DNA from: DATDIC01 sp963777625
GTDB taxonomy: Bacteria; Pseudomonadota; Alphaproteobacteria; Acetobacterales; Acetobacteraceae
Direction of reading: 5' to 3'
NCBI GenBank assembly: GCA_963777625.1
Contig: CAVZRO010000026.1
Coordinates: 310,001 to 374,000, forward strand
DNA: 64,000 nucleotides
A program made the translations under genes and the position numbers. The stretch's first letter is position 1. The number at the start of each line of letters is the position of its first letter. This document shows positions 17,007-26,327 of the stretch, piece after piece. Below the pieces are notes generated by a model, which did not search any database, was not told where the DNA came from, and saw nothing but the letters and a program-made list of their open reading frames with translations.

Positions 17007-18056
17007 TCAGAATCGGAGCCGGTCGGCGCAGCCGTATTCCGCGGCGAGCTTGCGCAGCACCTCCCAGGTGGCGTCTTCGATCGGAATGCCGTTCCGGTGC
17101 CGCTCCTGCTCCCGCTCCCATTCCACCTCGCCCGGGTAATAGACCCGGTCGAAACCGTCGGCGGTCGGGGTTGCTTTCAGATACTGCGCGAACTCCGCCA
17201 CTTCCTTTTTGAAGGCAGCCAGGTCGCGAAACGCGCTGACCTTGAACACCGCGATGAAGCAGCCATCATTGTGCCGCCCGGTGGGTTCGATGCCGAAGCC
17301 TAGCCCGGTCAACAGGCCGGAGAAAATCTCCACGATCGCCGCCAGGCCGTAGCCTTTGTAACCTTCGGCGCCGCCCAGCGGCAGCAGCGCGCCGCCCTGG
17401 CGCAGCTTGCGCGGATCGGTGGTGGGCTTGCCTTCGGAATCGATGATCCAGCCCGCCGGCACTTCCTTCCCGCGCGCCACCGCCAGCAGCACTTTGCCGG
17501 CCGCCGCCGCCGACGTCGCCATGTCGAAGAACAGCGGTCCTTGCAGATCGGACGGAATGGCGAAGCAGATCGGGTTGGTGCCCAGCCGCGCCTTCGCCCC
17601 GCCGAACGGCGCCACCTGCTTCGGGCTGCGGCCGGAATCCGCGGTGATCATCGCGATCATGCCTTCCGATGCGGCCATCAACGGATAGCTCGCCAGCCGC
17701 CCGATATGGCCCTGACGGAACACGGTGGCGGCCGCCACGTTCTGCGTGCGCGCCTTGGCGATGGTGTGCTGCATCGCCTTCTCGGTCACCACGTAGCCGA
17801 AGCCCCAGTTGCCGTCGATCACCGTGGTGGTCGGTGTCTCTTGTTTGATTTCCCACGGCGCGCCCGGCACGATGTGGCCCACCTTCATGCGTTCGACGTA
17901 GCTCGGGATCATGATGATCCCATGGCTGTCATGGCCGGCAAGATTTGCCGCGATCGACAGGCGGGCGACGGTGGCGGCCTCCGTCTGCGGCGCGCCGGCC
18001 CCCGTCAGCAGTGCCGTCGCGATCTCGGTCAGATGGTCCGCGGTGACATTCGGCAT
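17007..18056 (-). CDS. Ldh2/malate-L-lactate dehydrogenase-family oxidoreductase
   Basis: 349 residues of the family that is unrelated to classical Rossmann lactate dehydrogenases. The active-site histidine lies in AGHDSHGIIMIP (around residue 43-47), followed by NWGFGYVV, FRQGHIGRLASYPLMAA, and the NAD-binding RLGTNPICFAIP and MATSAAAAGKV segments; KGYGLAAIVEIFSGLLTG closes the core. It reduces 2-keto acids (or oxidises 2-hydroxy acids or cyclic imino acids) with NAD(P)H. It is first in a three-gene operon with the NIPSNAP-like and molybdenum-hydroxylase genes, suggesting catabolism of an unknown acid or heterocycle. Confidence 0.88.
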   Translation of the reverse strand: MPNVTADHLTEIATALLTGAGAPQTEAATVARLSIAANLAGHDSHGIIMIPSYVERMKVGHIVPGAPWEIKQETPTTTVIDGNWGFGYVVTEKAMQHTIAKARTQNVAAATVFRQGHIGRLASYPLMAASEGMIAMITADSGRSPKQVAPFGGAKARLGTNPICFAIPSDLQGPLFFDMATSAAAAGKVLLAVARGKEVPAGWIIDSEGKPTTDPRKLRQGGALLPLGGAEGYKGYGLAAIVEIFSGLLTGLGFGIEPTGRHNDGCFIAVFKVSAFRDLAAFKKEVAEFAQYLKATPTADGFDRVYYPGEVEWEREQERHRNGIPIEDATWEVLRKLAAEYGCADRLRF

Positions 18057-18170
18057 GGCTCTCTCCCGTACTGGCGGCGAGCGAACGGGGGAGGCGGTGC
18101 GTGCCGCATCCTCACCCGCCGCGTGACACCGGTCCGCCCAAGTGAGCTTCGATCCGGTCGGCGAACGCTG

Positions 18171-19145
18171 TCAGCGCGCCGCGCCCAGCGCCCATGCCAG
18201 CACGCCCTTTTGCGCGTGAAGCCGGTTCTCGGCTTCGTCGAACACCACCGATTGCGGTCCGTCGATCACCTCCGCGGTCACTTCCTCGCCGCGATGGACC
18301 GGCAGACAATGCATGAAGATCGCGTCGCCGGCTGCCTTCGACATCAAGGCCGAGGTCACCCGATAAGGCGCCAGCAGGTTGTGCCGCTTCTGGTTCGGAT
18401 CGTCGGACATGCTGACCCAGGTATCGGTGACGACACATCGGGCGCCGGCCACCGCCTTTTCGGGATCGTCGGTCAGCTCGATGCGGCCGCCCTGAGCGCG
18501 TGCCCAGTCCAGCAGATCCTGTGGCGGACGAAGCTCCGGCGGGGTGGCTACACGCAACGTGAAGCCGAAGCGCACGGCGGCCTCGATCCAGCTTCGCGCC
18601 ACGTTGTTGCCGTCGCCGCACCAGGCCACTACCTGGCCGGCAATGGGGCCGCGGTGCTCCTCGAACGTCAGCACGTCCGCCATGAGTTGGCAGGGGTGCG
18701 ACGTGTCGGTCAGCCCGTTGATCACCGGCACGGTCGCGTACTGCGCCAACTGGTGCAGTTTTGCCACGTCGTCGGTGCGCAGCATGATCGCATCGACGTA
18801 GCGCGATAGGACCTGGGCGGTATCAGCGGGTGTTTCGCCGCGGCCCGACTGCATGTCACGCGCGTTCAGCACCACCACGTCGCCACCGAGTTGCCGCATG
18901 CCCACTTCGAACGACACGCGGGTTCGCGTGGATGGTTTCTCGAAGATCAGCGCCAGTGTCTTGCCGGCAAGCGGGCGGGACGAAACGCCGTGGGCCCGCT
19001 TGAACCCGGATGCCACGTCCAGCATCTGGCGCAGGGTTCTTGGGTCGAAGTCGCGCAGATCGAGAAAGTGCCGGGGAGCGGCAGCCGTGCTGCCGCTCCC
19101 GAACAGACTCCCTTGTGGCCCTGACCGCCGAAGCGAGGCGCTCAC
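18171..19145 (-). CDS. argF: Ornithine carbamoyltransferase
   Basis: 324 residues starting at a GTG that overlaps the argD stop (GTGA). The carbamoyl-phosphate loop FEKPSTRTRVSFE, the HPCQLMAD motif and the ornithine-binding MHCLPVHRGEEV are all intact, with WCGDGNNVARSW in the second domain. It forms citrulline from ornithine and carbamoyl phosphate in arginine biosynthesis. The N-terminus is about 20 residues longer than in many homologues (a Gly/Ser/Ala-rich lead), but the overlap with argD favours this start. Confidence 0.94.
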   Translation of the reverse strand: MSASLRRSGPQGSLFGSGSTAAAPRHFLDLRDFDPRTLRQMLDVASGFKRAHGVSSRPLAGKTLALIFEKPSTRTRVSFEVGMRQLGGDVVVLNARDMQSGRGETPADTAQVLSRYVDAIMLRTDDVAKLHQLAQYATVPVINGLTDTSHPCQLMADVLTFEEHRGPIAGQVVAWCGDGNNVARSWIEAAVRFGFTLRVATPPELRPPQDLLDWARAQGGRIELTDDPEKAVAGARCVVTDTWVSMSDDPNQKRHNLLAPYRVTSALMSKAAGDAIFMHCLPVHRGEEVTAEVIDGPQSVVFDEAENRLHAQKGVLAWALGAAR

Positions 19146-20338
19146 TTCGCCGCGGCCTTGGCGGCAGAGGGCAGGCAGCGCCGCGCGGCACGGTCGAGCA
19201 TCGTCAGTGCCTCGTTGACGTCGCTGTCGGTCAGTACCAGCGGAGGTGCGAGACGCAGCACATTCTCACCGGCGGTGATGGCGAGCAGACCCTCGGCGAG
19301 GCAGGCGGCCTGCACCTCCGCTTGTGGGACGACGCATTTCATCCCGATCAGCAGGCCGAGACCGCGCACGTCGTCGAATACCTGCGGATACTGCCTCGCG
19401 ATCTTCTCCAGCCCGGCGCGCAAGGTTCGCCCTTTGCGGTCGACATCTTCCAGGAAGCCGGGCGCCAGGATCACGTCGAGCGCCGCATTGCCGGCCGCGC
19501 AGGCCAGCGGGTTGCCGCCGAACGTGCTGCCATGCGTGCCGGGGACCATGTGCTTGGCCACGAACTCCTTCGCCAGCACCGCGCCCAGCGGGAAACCGCC
19601 GGCGATGCCCTTGGCCGCGGATATCACGTCCGGCGTAATGCCGGCCCATTCATGCGCGAACAGCTTGCCGCTGCGGCCCATGCCGGACTGCACCTCGTCC
19701 ATGCCGAGGATCAGCCCGTATTCGTCGCAGGCGGCGCGCAGGTCGCGCAGGAACTGCATGTCGGCCGGACGCACCCCGCCTTCGCCCTGCACCGGTTCCA
19801 CCAGGACGCCGGCGGTCCCTGGCCCGATGGCGTTGCGCACGGCGTTCATGTTGTTGAACGGCACGTGGTCGAAGCCTTCGACCTGCGGGCCGAAACCGGC
19901 CAGGTATTTGGCGTTTCCGGTGGCGGCCAGGGTGGCGAGCGTGCGGCCGTGGAAGGCGCCTTCGAAGCAGATGATACGGAAGCGCTCGGGCTTGCCGGTT
20001 TCCGCCATTGTCTTGCGGATCATCTTGATCATGCCCTCGTTCGCCTCGGCGCCCGAGTTGCAGAAGAAAACGCTGTCCGCGAAGGTGGCTTCAACCAGCC
20101 GCGCCGCCAGCTTTTCCGCCTGCGGGATGCGGTACAGGTTCGATACGTGCATCACCTTGGCGGCCTGGTCGGCGATCGCCTGGGCCAGGTGCTTGTTGCC
20201 ATGGCCGAGCGAGGCGGTGGCGATGCCGGACCCAAAATCGAGGAATCGTCGCCCGTCCACCGAAACAAGCCAGGCGCCTTCGCCCCGCTCGAAAGCGAGG
20301 TCGGCACGGGCGTAGTTCGGTAGCAGAGCGGGTATCAT
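19142..20338 (-). CDS. argD: Acetylornithine aminotransferase
   Basis: 398 residues of class-III PLP aminotransferase. VFFCNSGAEANEGMIKM, FEGAFHGRTLATLAATG, LVEPVQGEGGVRPA, MDEVQSGMGRSGKLFAHE and the PLP-lysine segment SAAKGIAGGFPLGA are all present. It makes N-acetylornithine (or succinyl-diaminopimelate) and directly precedes argF with a 4-nt overlap. The ATG at 20338 (MIPALLPNYARAD) is the family start; a longer frame from 20440 would add an unrelated leader. Confidence 0.94.
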   Translation of the reverse strand: MIPALLPNYARADLAFERGEGAWLVSVDGRRFLDFGSGIATASLGHGNKHLAQAIADQAAKVMHVSNLYRIPQAEKLAARLVEATFADSVFFCNSGAEANEGMIKMIRKTMAETGKPERFRIICFEGAFHGRTLATLAATGNAKYLAGFGPQVEGFDHVPFNNMNAVRNAIGPGTAGVLVEPVQGEGGVRPADMQFLRDLRAACDEYGLILGMDEVQSGMGRSGKLFAHEWAGITPDVISAAKGIAGGFPLGAVLAKEFVAKHMVPGTHGSTFGGNPLACAAGNAALDVILAPGFLEDVDRKGRTLRAGLEKIARQYPQVFDDVRGLGLLIGMKCVVPQAEVQAACLAEGLLAITAGENVLRLAPPLVLTDSDVNEALTMLDRAARRCLPSAAKAAAK

Positions 20339-20499
20339 CTGTGTTGACCCTATGGTTGTGAAAACAGGCTTCCCCCGGCGCGACCGCGGCACGGCCAGCG
20401 CCGAGGGAAGCGGGAATCTTTGGCTGGTGTGGCGCAGCATGTCAAACGAGAGGGGGCGCGGCGGTGCGTCGGTTTGAATTTTGGCCCGAGACAGAAGTC

Positions 20500-20808
20500 T
20501 TATTCTTCCTCATCCGGATCGGTTTCATCCTCGGGCATTGCACTCGCCTGCAAGTATTCCTCGGTCACCTGCCAGTTGGGGCCTTTCCTGTTGAGCCGAG
20601 GCTCAAGGACTTGAATGAGAACTGCCTCAATCTCATCCAGGCCGTCTCGCAGGGAGAGGACACGCTTAACTTTAGCCGCTTGATCGTTGACCAACAGTTG
20701 ATTCTTCGCTCCTGCCGAATAGAAGCCAAACCAACTAAATAAGGACCAACGATTGCGCAGGTGGTCACTCCTATGCTGCTGCAATCTGTTGTCGGGCTGG
20801 CGATACAT
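20500..20808 (-). pseudogene. GIY-YIG nuclease-domain protein, N-terminally truncated
   Basis: About 102 residues. The central part (LRNRWSLFSWFGFYSAG, then RVLSLRDGLDEIEAVLI) and the ending LEPRLNRKGPNW resemble the second half of GIY-YIG-domain proteins, including the Glu-containing helix; the GIY and YIG strands themselves are missing. The tail is strongly acidic (PEDETDPDEEE). The homologous part begins close to the end of the neighbouring toxin gene, which suggests a deletion. It may still be expressed, but no intact nuclease can be predicted. Confidence 0.5.
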
Positions 20809-20823
20809 GCCTCGGACGGAAGA

Positions 20824-21198
20824 TCAGGGCCTGACGATCGGCAGTTGCCGAACGCGGACTGACCGTTCGGTGACCGTCACCAGGGCGCCGCTGCTCAGCG
20901 CATCCTCTATCCTGGGCCAAACGCCCTGCAGGAGTGTCGTAAGCCTGGTTGCGTCAAGACCCTCTTTCCGAATCCGTATCACAGATGGACTGCGCTCTCC
21001 GCTGGTCGCGAGCAGGGAATGGAAATCGGCATCGAGTGTGACGCAGACGCGCGACTCGGCTCGCGCTCGCCGCAAGATGTCTGCGTCTTCGGCGCCACTC
21101 ATGCCGATTTCGGACACATGAATCACGTCCCACCCGGCCTGCCTCAGCACGGCGGCCGTGGATCGCGGCAGGCCCTGATCGAGCAGGAGGCGTTTCAC
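20824..21198 (-). CDS. DUF5615 PIN-like toxin (VapC45-type)
   Basis: 124 residues with the PIN-like pattern: LLLDQGLPRSTAAVLRQAGWDVIHVSEIG at the N-terminus, DADILRRARAESRVCVTLDADF in the middle and a conserved acidic set (Asp7, the DAD segment, and the Asp residues of TLDADF) expected to bind metal. The family are predicted ribonuclease toxins. Its ATG overlaps the stop of the DUF433 gene by 4 nt, the standard antitoxin-first organisation. Confidence 0.8.
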   Translation of the reverse strand: MKRLLLDQGLPRSTAAVLRQAGWDVIHVSEIGMSGAEDADILRRARAESRVCVTLDADFHSLLATSGERSPSVIRIRKEGLDATRLTTLLQGVWPRIEDALSSGALVTVTERSVRVRQLPIVRP

Positions 21199-21425
21199 AC
21201 AGGTTCGAGCGGCTGCACGCTATCGTCCAGGCTCCGTGCAGCAAATTCGAGCGCTTGGCGAATATCCTCCGGTTCAAGTTCCGGATACTCGCGGCGGAGA
21301 TCTTCCCAATTCGGATAGACCGCGAGTGCCTCGATGACACGCCGCACGGAGAGGCGCATGCCCCGGATCGTGGGCTGTCCGTTGAGGATATTTGGGTTAG
21401 AGGTGATCCGGTCGAATGTGGCCAT
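21195..21425 (-). CDS. DUF433 antitoxin (VapB45-type)
   Basis: 76 residues. FDRITSNPNILNGQPTIRGMRLSV followed by LAVYPNWEDLRREYPELEPEDIRQALEFAA is a textbook DUF433 sequence, a winged-helix-like antitoxin fold that both neutralises its toxin and represses the operon. It overlaps the DUF5615 toxin gene by 4 nt and opens a minus-strand pair adjacent to a plus-strand toxin-antitoxin pair. Confidence 0.85.
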   Translation of the reverse strand: MATFDRITSNPNILNGQPTIRGMRLSVRRVIEALAVYPNWEDLRREYPELEPEDIRQALEFAARSLDDSVQPLEPV

Positions 21426-21646
21426 GGGCTTTGCCTCGGATTTCCGCAGCGACGATCATAGGCCAAGGTGCCATTGGAACAACCAGTGGAACAAATCGTC
21501 GCGGAGGTGGTGATGTGGGTAGCGTCGATATCAACGCCAATGCGCCTGACGTGCGCGCCTCGGCCGCCCATCAGGGTTCCTCGGGTGCAAACGGCCCTCC
21601 GCGCATGAGGCTTGTGCGCACGCCGGAAGCGTGCAAACGATCGTGC

Positions 21647-21895
21647 ATGCCGCTGTTCCTGGCACAGCGGGCGCAAAAGCAGCTTGAAGGGCTACCAAAA
21701 ACAGATGCTCAGCGTCTGCTGAAGCGGCTGAAGTACGTCGCGGCCGCGCCGGCTCAGCGCCATGCCGGACTGGTGGCGCTTATTGGCGAAGCAGCGGCGA
21801 TCCGGGTTCGCAGAGGCGACTGGCGGGCGATTTGTTCGTTCGAATATGATCTGGTGGTGCGCCGAATCGCCCACCAGCGGGAGGCATGCCGATGA
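21647..21895 (+). CDS. RelE/ParE-superfamily toxin
   Basis: 82 residues from the ATG at 21647. FLAQRAQKQLEGLPKTDAQRLLKRLKYVAA gives the two N-terminal helices and RVRRGDWRAICSFEYDLVVRRIAHQREACR the C-terminal beta-sheet of RelE-like mRNA interferases. Earlier in-frame ATGs (21605 and upstream) would extend it, so the start is uncertain. Its stop overlaps the ATG of the downstream XRE gene, a toxin-first HigBA-like order. Confidence 0.7.
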   Translation: MPLFLAQRAQKQLEGLPKTDAQRLLKRLKYVAAAPAQRHAGLVALIGEAAAIRVRRGDWRAICSFEYDLVVRRIAHQREACR

Positions 21896-22311
21896 CTGCA
21901 TACGTCAGACCGGTCTCAGAGACGGATGAGACCGTCACGCTACGTCGCAAGGATTACGAGGCGCCGCTCGACGAGCTGGAGGAGGCTCAGGACCTGGCTG
22001 CGGTACGGGTCGGCCGCGCCCATGAGGCCCAGATGGGATACGAAAGCGCCCGGAAGGATTACCTGACTGCCGATGAATCGGGACGCTTGCTCGACGGCGA
22101 GCACCCGGTAAAGATCTGGCGTGAGAAGCGGGGCCTGTCCCAACGTGAGCTGGCCGGAGCCTCAGGTGTCGGCTCGGGGTATATCGGCGACATCGAGGCG
22201 TGCCGGAAACCTGGAAGCGTTGATGCTCTCCGGCGTTTCGCGAAAGTACTGCGCACTGAAATCGACTGGCTGGTGCCAACCTCACCGCCTCGGAAGGACA
22301 GCTCGCCATGA
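21892..22311 (+). CDS. XRE-family helix-turn-helix antitoxin
   Basis: 139 residues. The C-terminal third is a Cro/CI helix-turn-helix (PVKIWREKRGLSQRELAGASGVGSGYIGDIE); the N-terminal part is an acidic helical segment that could wrap the toxin (AP LDELEEAQDLAAV). The start at 21892 overlaps the toxin stop as ATGA; an ATG two codons earlier is also possible. Its stop overlaps the amidase start by 4 nt, so the pair may drive or have captured the downstream gene. Confidence 0.75.
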   Translation: MTAYVRPVSETDETVTLRRKDYEAPLDELEEAQDLAAVRVGRAHEAQMGYESARKDYLTADESGRLLDGEHPVKIWREKRGLSQRELAGASGVGSGYIGDIEACRKPGSVDALRRFAKVLRTEIDWLVPTSPPRKDSSP

Positions 22312-23799
22312 CCGAACCCTGCGATCTAACCGCCGTGGAGGCACGCCGGCTGATCGGGCAGAAGAAGCTCGCGCCGACCGAGCTGCTGGCAAGCTGTATC
22401 GCCCGCATCGAGGCGGTGGATCATGCGGTCAACGCCATGGTCGCGCGTGACTTCGACCGGGCCCGCGCTGCCGCCAAGGCCGCCGATGCGGCGGTCGTGC
22501 ACGGCGAGGATCTTCCGCCGTTGCACGGGCTGCCGCTCGGCGTGAAGGACCTGGAGGATACCGAGGGGCTGCGCACCACCCATGGCAGTCCGATCTTCCG
22601 CGATCACGTCCCCAGCGCGGATCAGCGCAGCATCGCGGCGGTCCGTGCCGCCGGCGCGATCATCGTCGGGAAGACCAACACGCCGGAGTTCGGGGCGGGG
22701 GCCAATACGCGCAACGCCGTCTATGGCGCCACCGGCAATCCGTTCGATCCGACGAAGTCCGCCGCCGGCTCCTCTGGCGGGTCGGCCGTCGCACTGGCAA
22801 CCGGCATGGTACCGATCGCAACCGGCTCTGATACCGGCGGATCGCTGCGCAACCCGGCGGCGTTTTGCGGCATCGTCGGCTTTCGCCCGACGCCTGGCCT
22901 GGTGCCAAGCGAAAAACGGGCGCTCGGATGGAACTCGCTGTCGGTACCTGGGGCCGATGGGGCGCACAGTGGCGGATGCGTGCCTGCTGCTCTCTGCCAT
23001 GGTCAGTGACGATTCGCGCGACCCGCTGGCAACCACGGTGTTCGGCCGTCACGTGCGGCGCGCCGAGGACTTCGCCCAACCGGCGCCGATTGACCTGTCG
23101 CACCTGCGCGTCGCGCTGACGCCCGATTTTGGCTTCGCCCCCACCGAACGGCACGTCGCGGAGGTGTTCGGGGAAAAGACCGGCCTGTTCCGCGACGTGT
23201 TCGCGCGCGCCGAGGACGCCACCCCAGACTGCCGCGATGCCGACGAAGCATTCGAGATTCTCCGCGCGCTCAATTTCCTTGCTGTGCAGTTGCCGCGGCT
23301 GCAGGCCGGCCAGCAGCTCGGCCCGAACGTACGGGCGAATGTCGAGGAAGGTCTGCGCTATTCCGCGACCGACGTGGCACGTGCCATGGCCATGCAGACG
23401 ACGCTGTACCGCCGGTGGCAGGAGTTCTTCGGCCACCACGATATCATCCTGACGCCCTCCATCACCATCACCCCGCGTTCCTGGCGGGAGCTGTATCCGG
23501 CGGAGATCGACGGCAAGGCGACTCGGACCTACTTTCACTGGCTGGCGATGGCGTATGTGGTGACCCTCGCCGGACATCCGGCGCTGTCGCTGCCGGTGGG
23601 AGTGGACCGTAACGGGATGCCGTTCGGGCTACAGATCGTCGGCCCGCGTGGCGGCGATGCGTTGGTGCTGGCGGTGGCGGCCGCGTTGGAAAGGCTTCTG
23701 GCTGGTGACAGGCGGACCGCGCGGCCCGTGCCTGACCTCGCGATGCTGAAAGCCGCAGTGCCGCTGAACGACAGCCCGGGCTTCTTCGGTTTCGACTGA
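22308..23799 (+). pseudogene. Amidase-signature hydrolase, frameshifted
   Basis: Reconstructed length about 496 residues. Before the break are LHGLPLGVKDLEDTEG (catalytic Lys), KSAAGSSGGSAVALATG (cis-Ser) and GSDTGGSLRNPAAFCGI (nucleophile Ser). Near 22946 the frame changes: in-frame reading gives an aberrant SVPGADGAHSGG, while the next frame continues correctly as LGPMGRTVADACLLL and runs to 23799. Removing one base in TCGGTACCTGGGG restores the gene. The family hydrolyses amides to acid plus ammonia; the Ser-Ser-Lys triad is intact, so a sequencing indel is as likely as true loss. Confidence 0.85.
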
Positions 23800-23823
23800 T
23801 CGGGTCACAGGGGCTTGTTGGTG

Positions 23824-25440
23824 ATGCGGCGTTGGTCGTTCGGTGCAATCGCGCTATTGCTGGCGTTAGGTGGTCCAGTGGCCGCCGAGACCGACGCGAC
23901 TTCTGTGCCCGCGTGCGGCGAATCCGCCGACCCGGATTTGCGCATCCAGGCGTGTACCGCGCTATTGCAATCCGGCGGCCAGTCCCCGGAAAACATTTTG
24001 GCCGCACTGATCAACCGCGGCGAAGCTTACGATAGCAAGCATGACTACAACCAGGCGATCGCCGATTACAGTGCCGCCCTGGCGATCCGGCCGGATTTCG
24101 GCCCCGCTTATGTGCACCGCTGCCTCACTTACACCGAACAGGGCGACAATGACCACGCCATCGCCGACTGCGACGCCGCGCTGAAGCTCGATCCGGGTGA
24201 TCCGGCGGCCCTGCTGAACCGGGGAATTGCCCGGTATGCGAAGGGCAACTCCGATCAGGCGATCGAAGACTGGACCCATGCCATCGCGATCGATCCGATG
24301 TCGGCGCTGGCTTACTCCAGTCGCTGCATGGCGCGGGTCGATCGTGGCGAGGATGACGCCGCCATCGCCGACTGTGATTCCGCGTTGCGCATCGACCCGG
24401 ATTTTCCGCCAGCCCTGGTGCATCGCGGTGATGCATATCTGGCGAAAGGAACGACCGATCGGGCGATCGCCGATTTCGATCGCGCGGTTGCGCTGGATCC
24501 GAGCTTCGCCCCTGCCTGGTCCGACCGGTGCCTGGCGAACACGGCATCGCAGCACTACGAGGACGCCATTCGCGACTGCAATCAAGCGGCCACACTGGAT
24601 CCCAGCTCCGACGACACGTTCGTTGCCCGTGGCAAGGCGTATCTTGGCAGCGGCGATATCGACCATGCCATCGCGGATTTCGATCAAGCCGTGCGGCTCA
24701 ACCCGGGCTCAGCGACCGCCCTGCTGAACCGGTGCTATGCCTACGGCGAAAAGGCGCGGTACGATCGAGCAATCCAGGATTGCAGCGCGGCGGCGGCGAT
24801 CGATCCCTCCTGGGCGTTGCCATTGGTGGATCGCGGCCGGGATTACCTGCGCGCGGGCGATATCGACCGGGCGATCACCGACCTCAATCGCGCGATCGAG
24901 CTGGACCCGAGATCGACCCTGGCCTTCGCCAATCGCTGCATGGCGGATAACGAGACAAATGCGTCCGACCAGGCAATGGCGGATTGCAACGCTGCGCTGC
25001 GGATCGACCCGGACAACGCCCAGGCGCTGACGAACCGGGGCGTCGCGCTGGCAGCGAAAGGGCAGCTCGATGCCGCCATCGCAGATTTTGATGCGGCAAT
25101 CCGGCTGGACCCGAAAGCGGCGGACGCATTCTCCGATCGCGGCGCGGCCTTGATCGGCAAGGGCGAGTGGTCACGCGCGATCGCGGATTGTGACGCGGCG
25201 CTGGCGCTTGAACCGGATCATCCGATGGCGTTGATGAACCGAGGCATCGCCAGGTTGCGCAGCGGTAAGCCGGACCAGGCGATCGACGATCTGACGCGGG
25301 CAACCGCGCTTGACCCGTCTGACGCCCGTATTCTTGTTTACCGCGCGCAAGCCTACACAGAGGCGGGCGATCACGACCACGCCGCACAGGATTACGCACG
25401 CGCGGAGCAGCTCAATCCATCAGCCGGACGGCAACGGTAG
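23824..25440 (+). CDS. Secreted tetratricopeptide-repeat protein with 14 TPRs
   Basis: 538 residues: signal peptide (RRWSFGAIALLLALGGPVAA), a short Cys-containing lead (VPACGES...RIQACTALLQ), then 14 contiguous 34-residue TPRs to the C-terminus with no other domain. The helix-A position reads alternately xxRG and xxRC in repeats 1-10, and the even repeats carry a second Cys in helix B (IADC, IRDC, IQDC, MADC), so a 68-residue period is superimposed on the TPR period. Periplasmic or secreted scaffold function is inferred. The gene lies between the amidase and a convergent ABC permease; no partner is evident. Confidence 0.88.
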   Translation: MRRWSFGAIALLLALGGPVAAETDATSVPACGESADPDLRIQACTALLQSGGQSPENILAALINRGEAYDSKHDYNQAIADYSAALAIRPDFGPAYVHRCLTYTEQGDNDHAIADCDAALKLDPGDPAALLNRGIARYAKGNSDQAIEDWTHAIAIDPMSALAYSSRCMARVDRGEDDAAIADCDSALRIDPDFPPALVHRGDAYLAKGTTDRAIADFDRAVALDPSFAPAWSDRCLANTASQHYEDAIRDCNQAATLDPSSDDTFVARGKAYLGSGDIDHAIADFDQAVRLNPGSATALLNRCYAYGEKARYDRAIQDCSAAAAIDPSWALPLVDRGRDYLRAGDIDRAITDLNRAIELDPRSTLAFANRCMADNETNASDQAMADCNAALRIDPDNAQALTNRGVALAAKGQLDAAIADFDAAIRLDPKAADAFSDRGAALIGKGEWSRAIADCDAALALEPDHPMALMNRGIARLRSGKPDQAIDDLTRATALDPSDARILVYRAQAYTEAGDHDHAAQDYARAEQLNPSAGRQR

Positions 25441-25451
25441 CTTGCAGAACG

Positions 25452-26204
25452 TCATGCTGCGCCGTGCCGGCGCAGCACGAAGGCGGCGAACCAGCCAAGC
25501 ACCGTGTTGATCGCGATCCCTGCCACCCCGAGCAACACCAGCGCCGCGAACATGCGCGGGATCTGCAACCGGTAGCCCGCCTCCAGGATACGATAGGCAA
25601 GGCCGGACGCGAATCCTCCGGATCCGGCAACGAACTCCGCCACCACGGCGCCCACCAGCGCCAGCCCGCCGGAGATGCGGAATCCGGCGAGGAAGTAAGG
25701 GAGCGCCGAAGGGAGCCGCAGCAGCCGGAGTGTCCGCCAGCGCCCGGCTCCGTACAGGCGGAACAACTCCGCCAGTTCCGGTGCCGGCGACGCCAGGCCG
25801 GCGACGGTGTTGGCGAACACGGGAAAGAAGGCAACGATGGTCGCGCAGGCAACGAGGGCGATGAACGGGTTGCCGATCAGCACCACGATCAGCGGTGCAA
25901 TCGCCACGATCGGGGTGACCTGTAGCACCACCGCCCAGGGCTGGATGGCGGCACGCGCCAGTGGACTGAGTTCCATCGCCAGCGCCATGAGAACCCCAAG
26001 CATCGCGGCGACCGCCAACGCGACGAAGGTGACCGCCAGGGTGGACAGCAGGGCCGCGGTCAGCCCGAACGGGTCGGCCGCGAAGGCCGCGACGATGGCG
26101 ACCGGCCCAGGCAAAAGGTAAACGGGGATATCCAACAGCCGGACCAATGCTTCCCACAGACCGAGCACGAGTAGCCCGAACGCTGCGGGAACGATCCGGT
26201 CCAT
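25452..26204 (-). CDS. ABC transporter permease, SsuC/TauC-like
   Basis: 250 residues with about six membrane helices and the BPD_transp_1 EAA-like loop (LAELFRLYGAGRWRTLRLLRLPSALPYFLAGFRI). GLWEALVRLLDIPVYLLPGP at the N-terminus and SGLAYRILEAGYRLQIPRMFAAL near the end are typical of nitrate/sulfonate/taurine/pyrimidine-precursor importers. The matching ATPase gene lies 600 nt upstream, separated by a small unrelated gene, and no binding-protein gene is adjacent. The substrate cannot be named. Confidence 0.85.
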   Translation of the reverse strand: MDRIVPAAFGLLVLGLWEALVRLLDIPVYLLPGPVAIVAAFAADPFGLTAALLSTLAVTFVALAVAAMLGVLMALAMELSPLARAAIQPWAVVLQVTPIVAIAPLIVVLIGNPFIALVACATIVAFFPVFANTVAGLASPAPELAELFRLYGAGRWRTLRLLRLPSALPYFLAGFRISGGLALVGAVVAEFVAGSGGFASGLAYRILEAGYRLQIPRMFAALVLLGVAGIAINTVLGWFAAFVLRRHGAA

Positions 26205-26327
26205 TTCGGCGACGGCTGCCTGCGCCCGCGTCTCAGCCGAGGGTCAGGCCAGGTCCGGACGCGGCACACACGATCGAATCGCCGGTCGGCATCCGGCGCG
26301 TCCGCGGCGCATGACAGATCGCCACTA

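Noticed and set aside
24000..25430. Regularly spaced similar DNA segments that could suggest a repeat array
   Set aside because: They are the codons of 34-residue TPRs in one intact reading frame, not a CRISPR or satellite.
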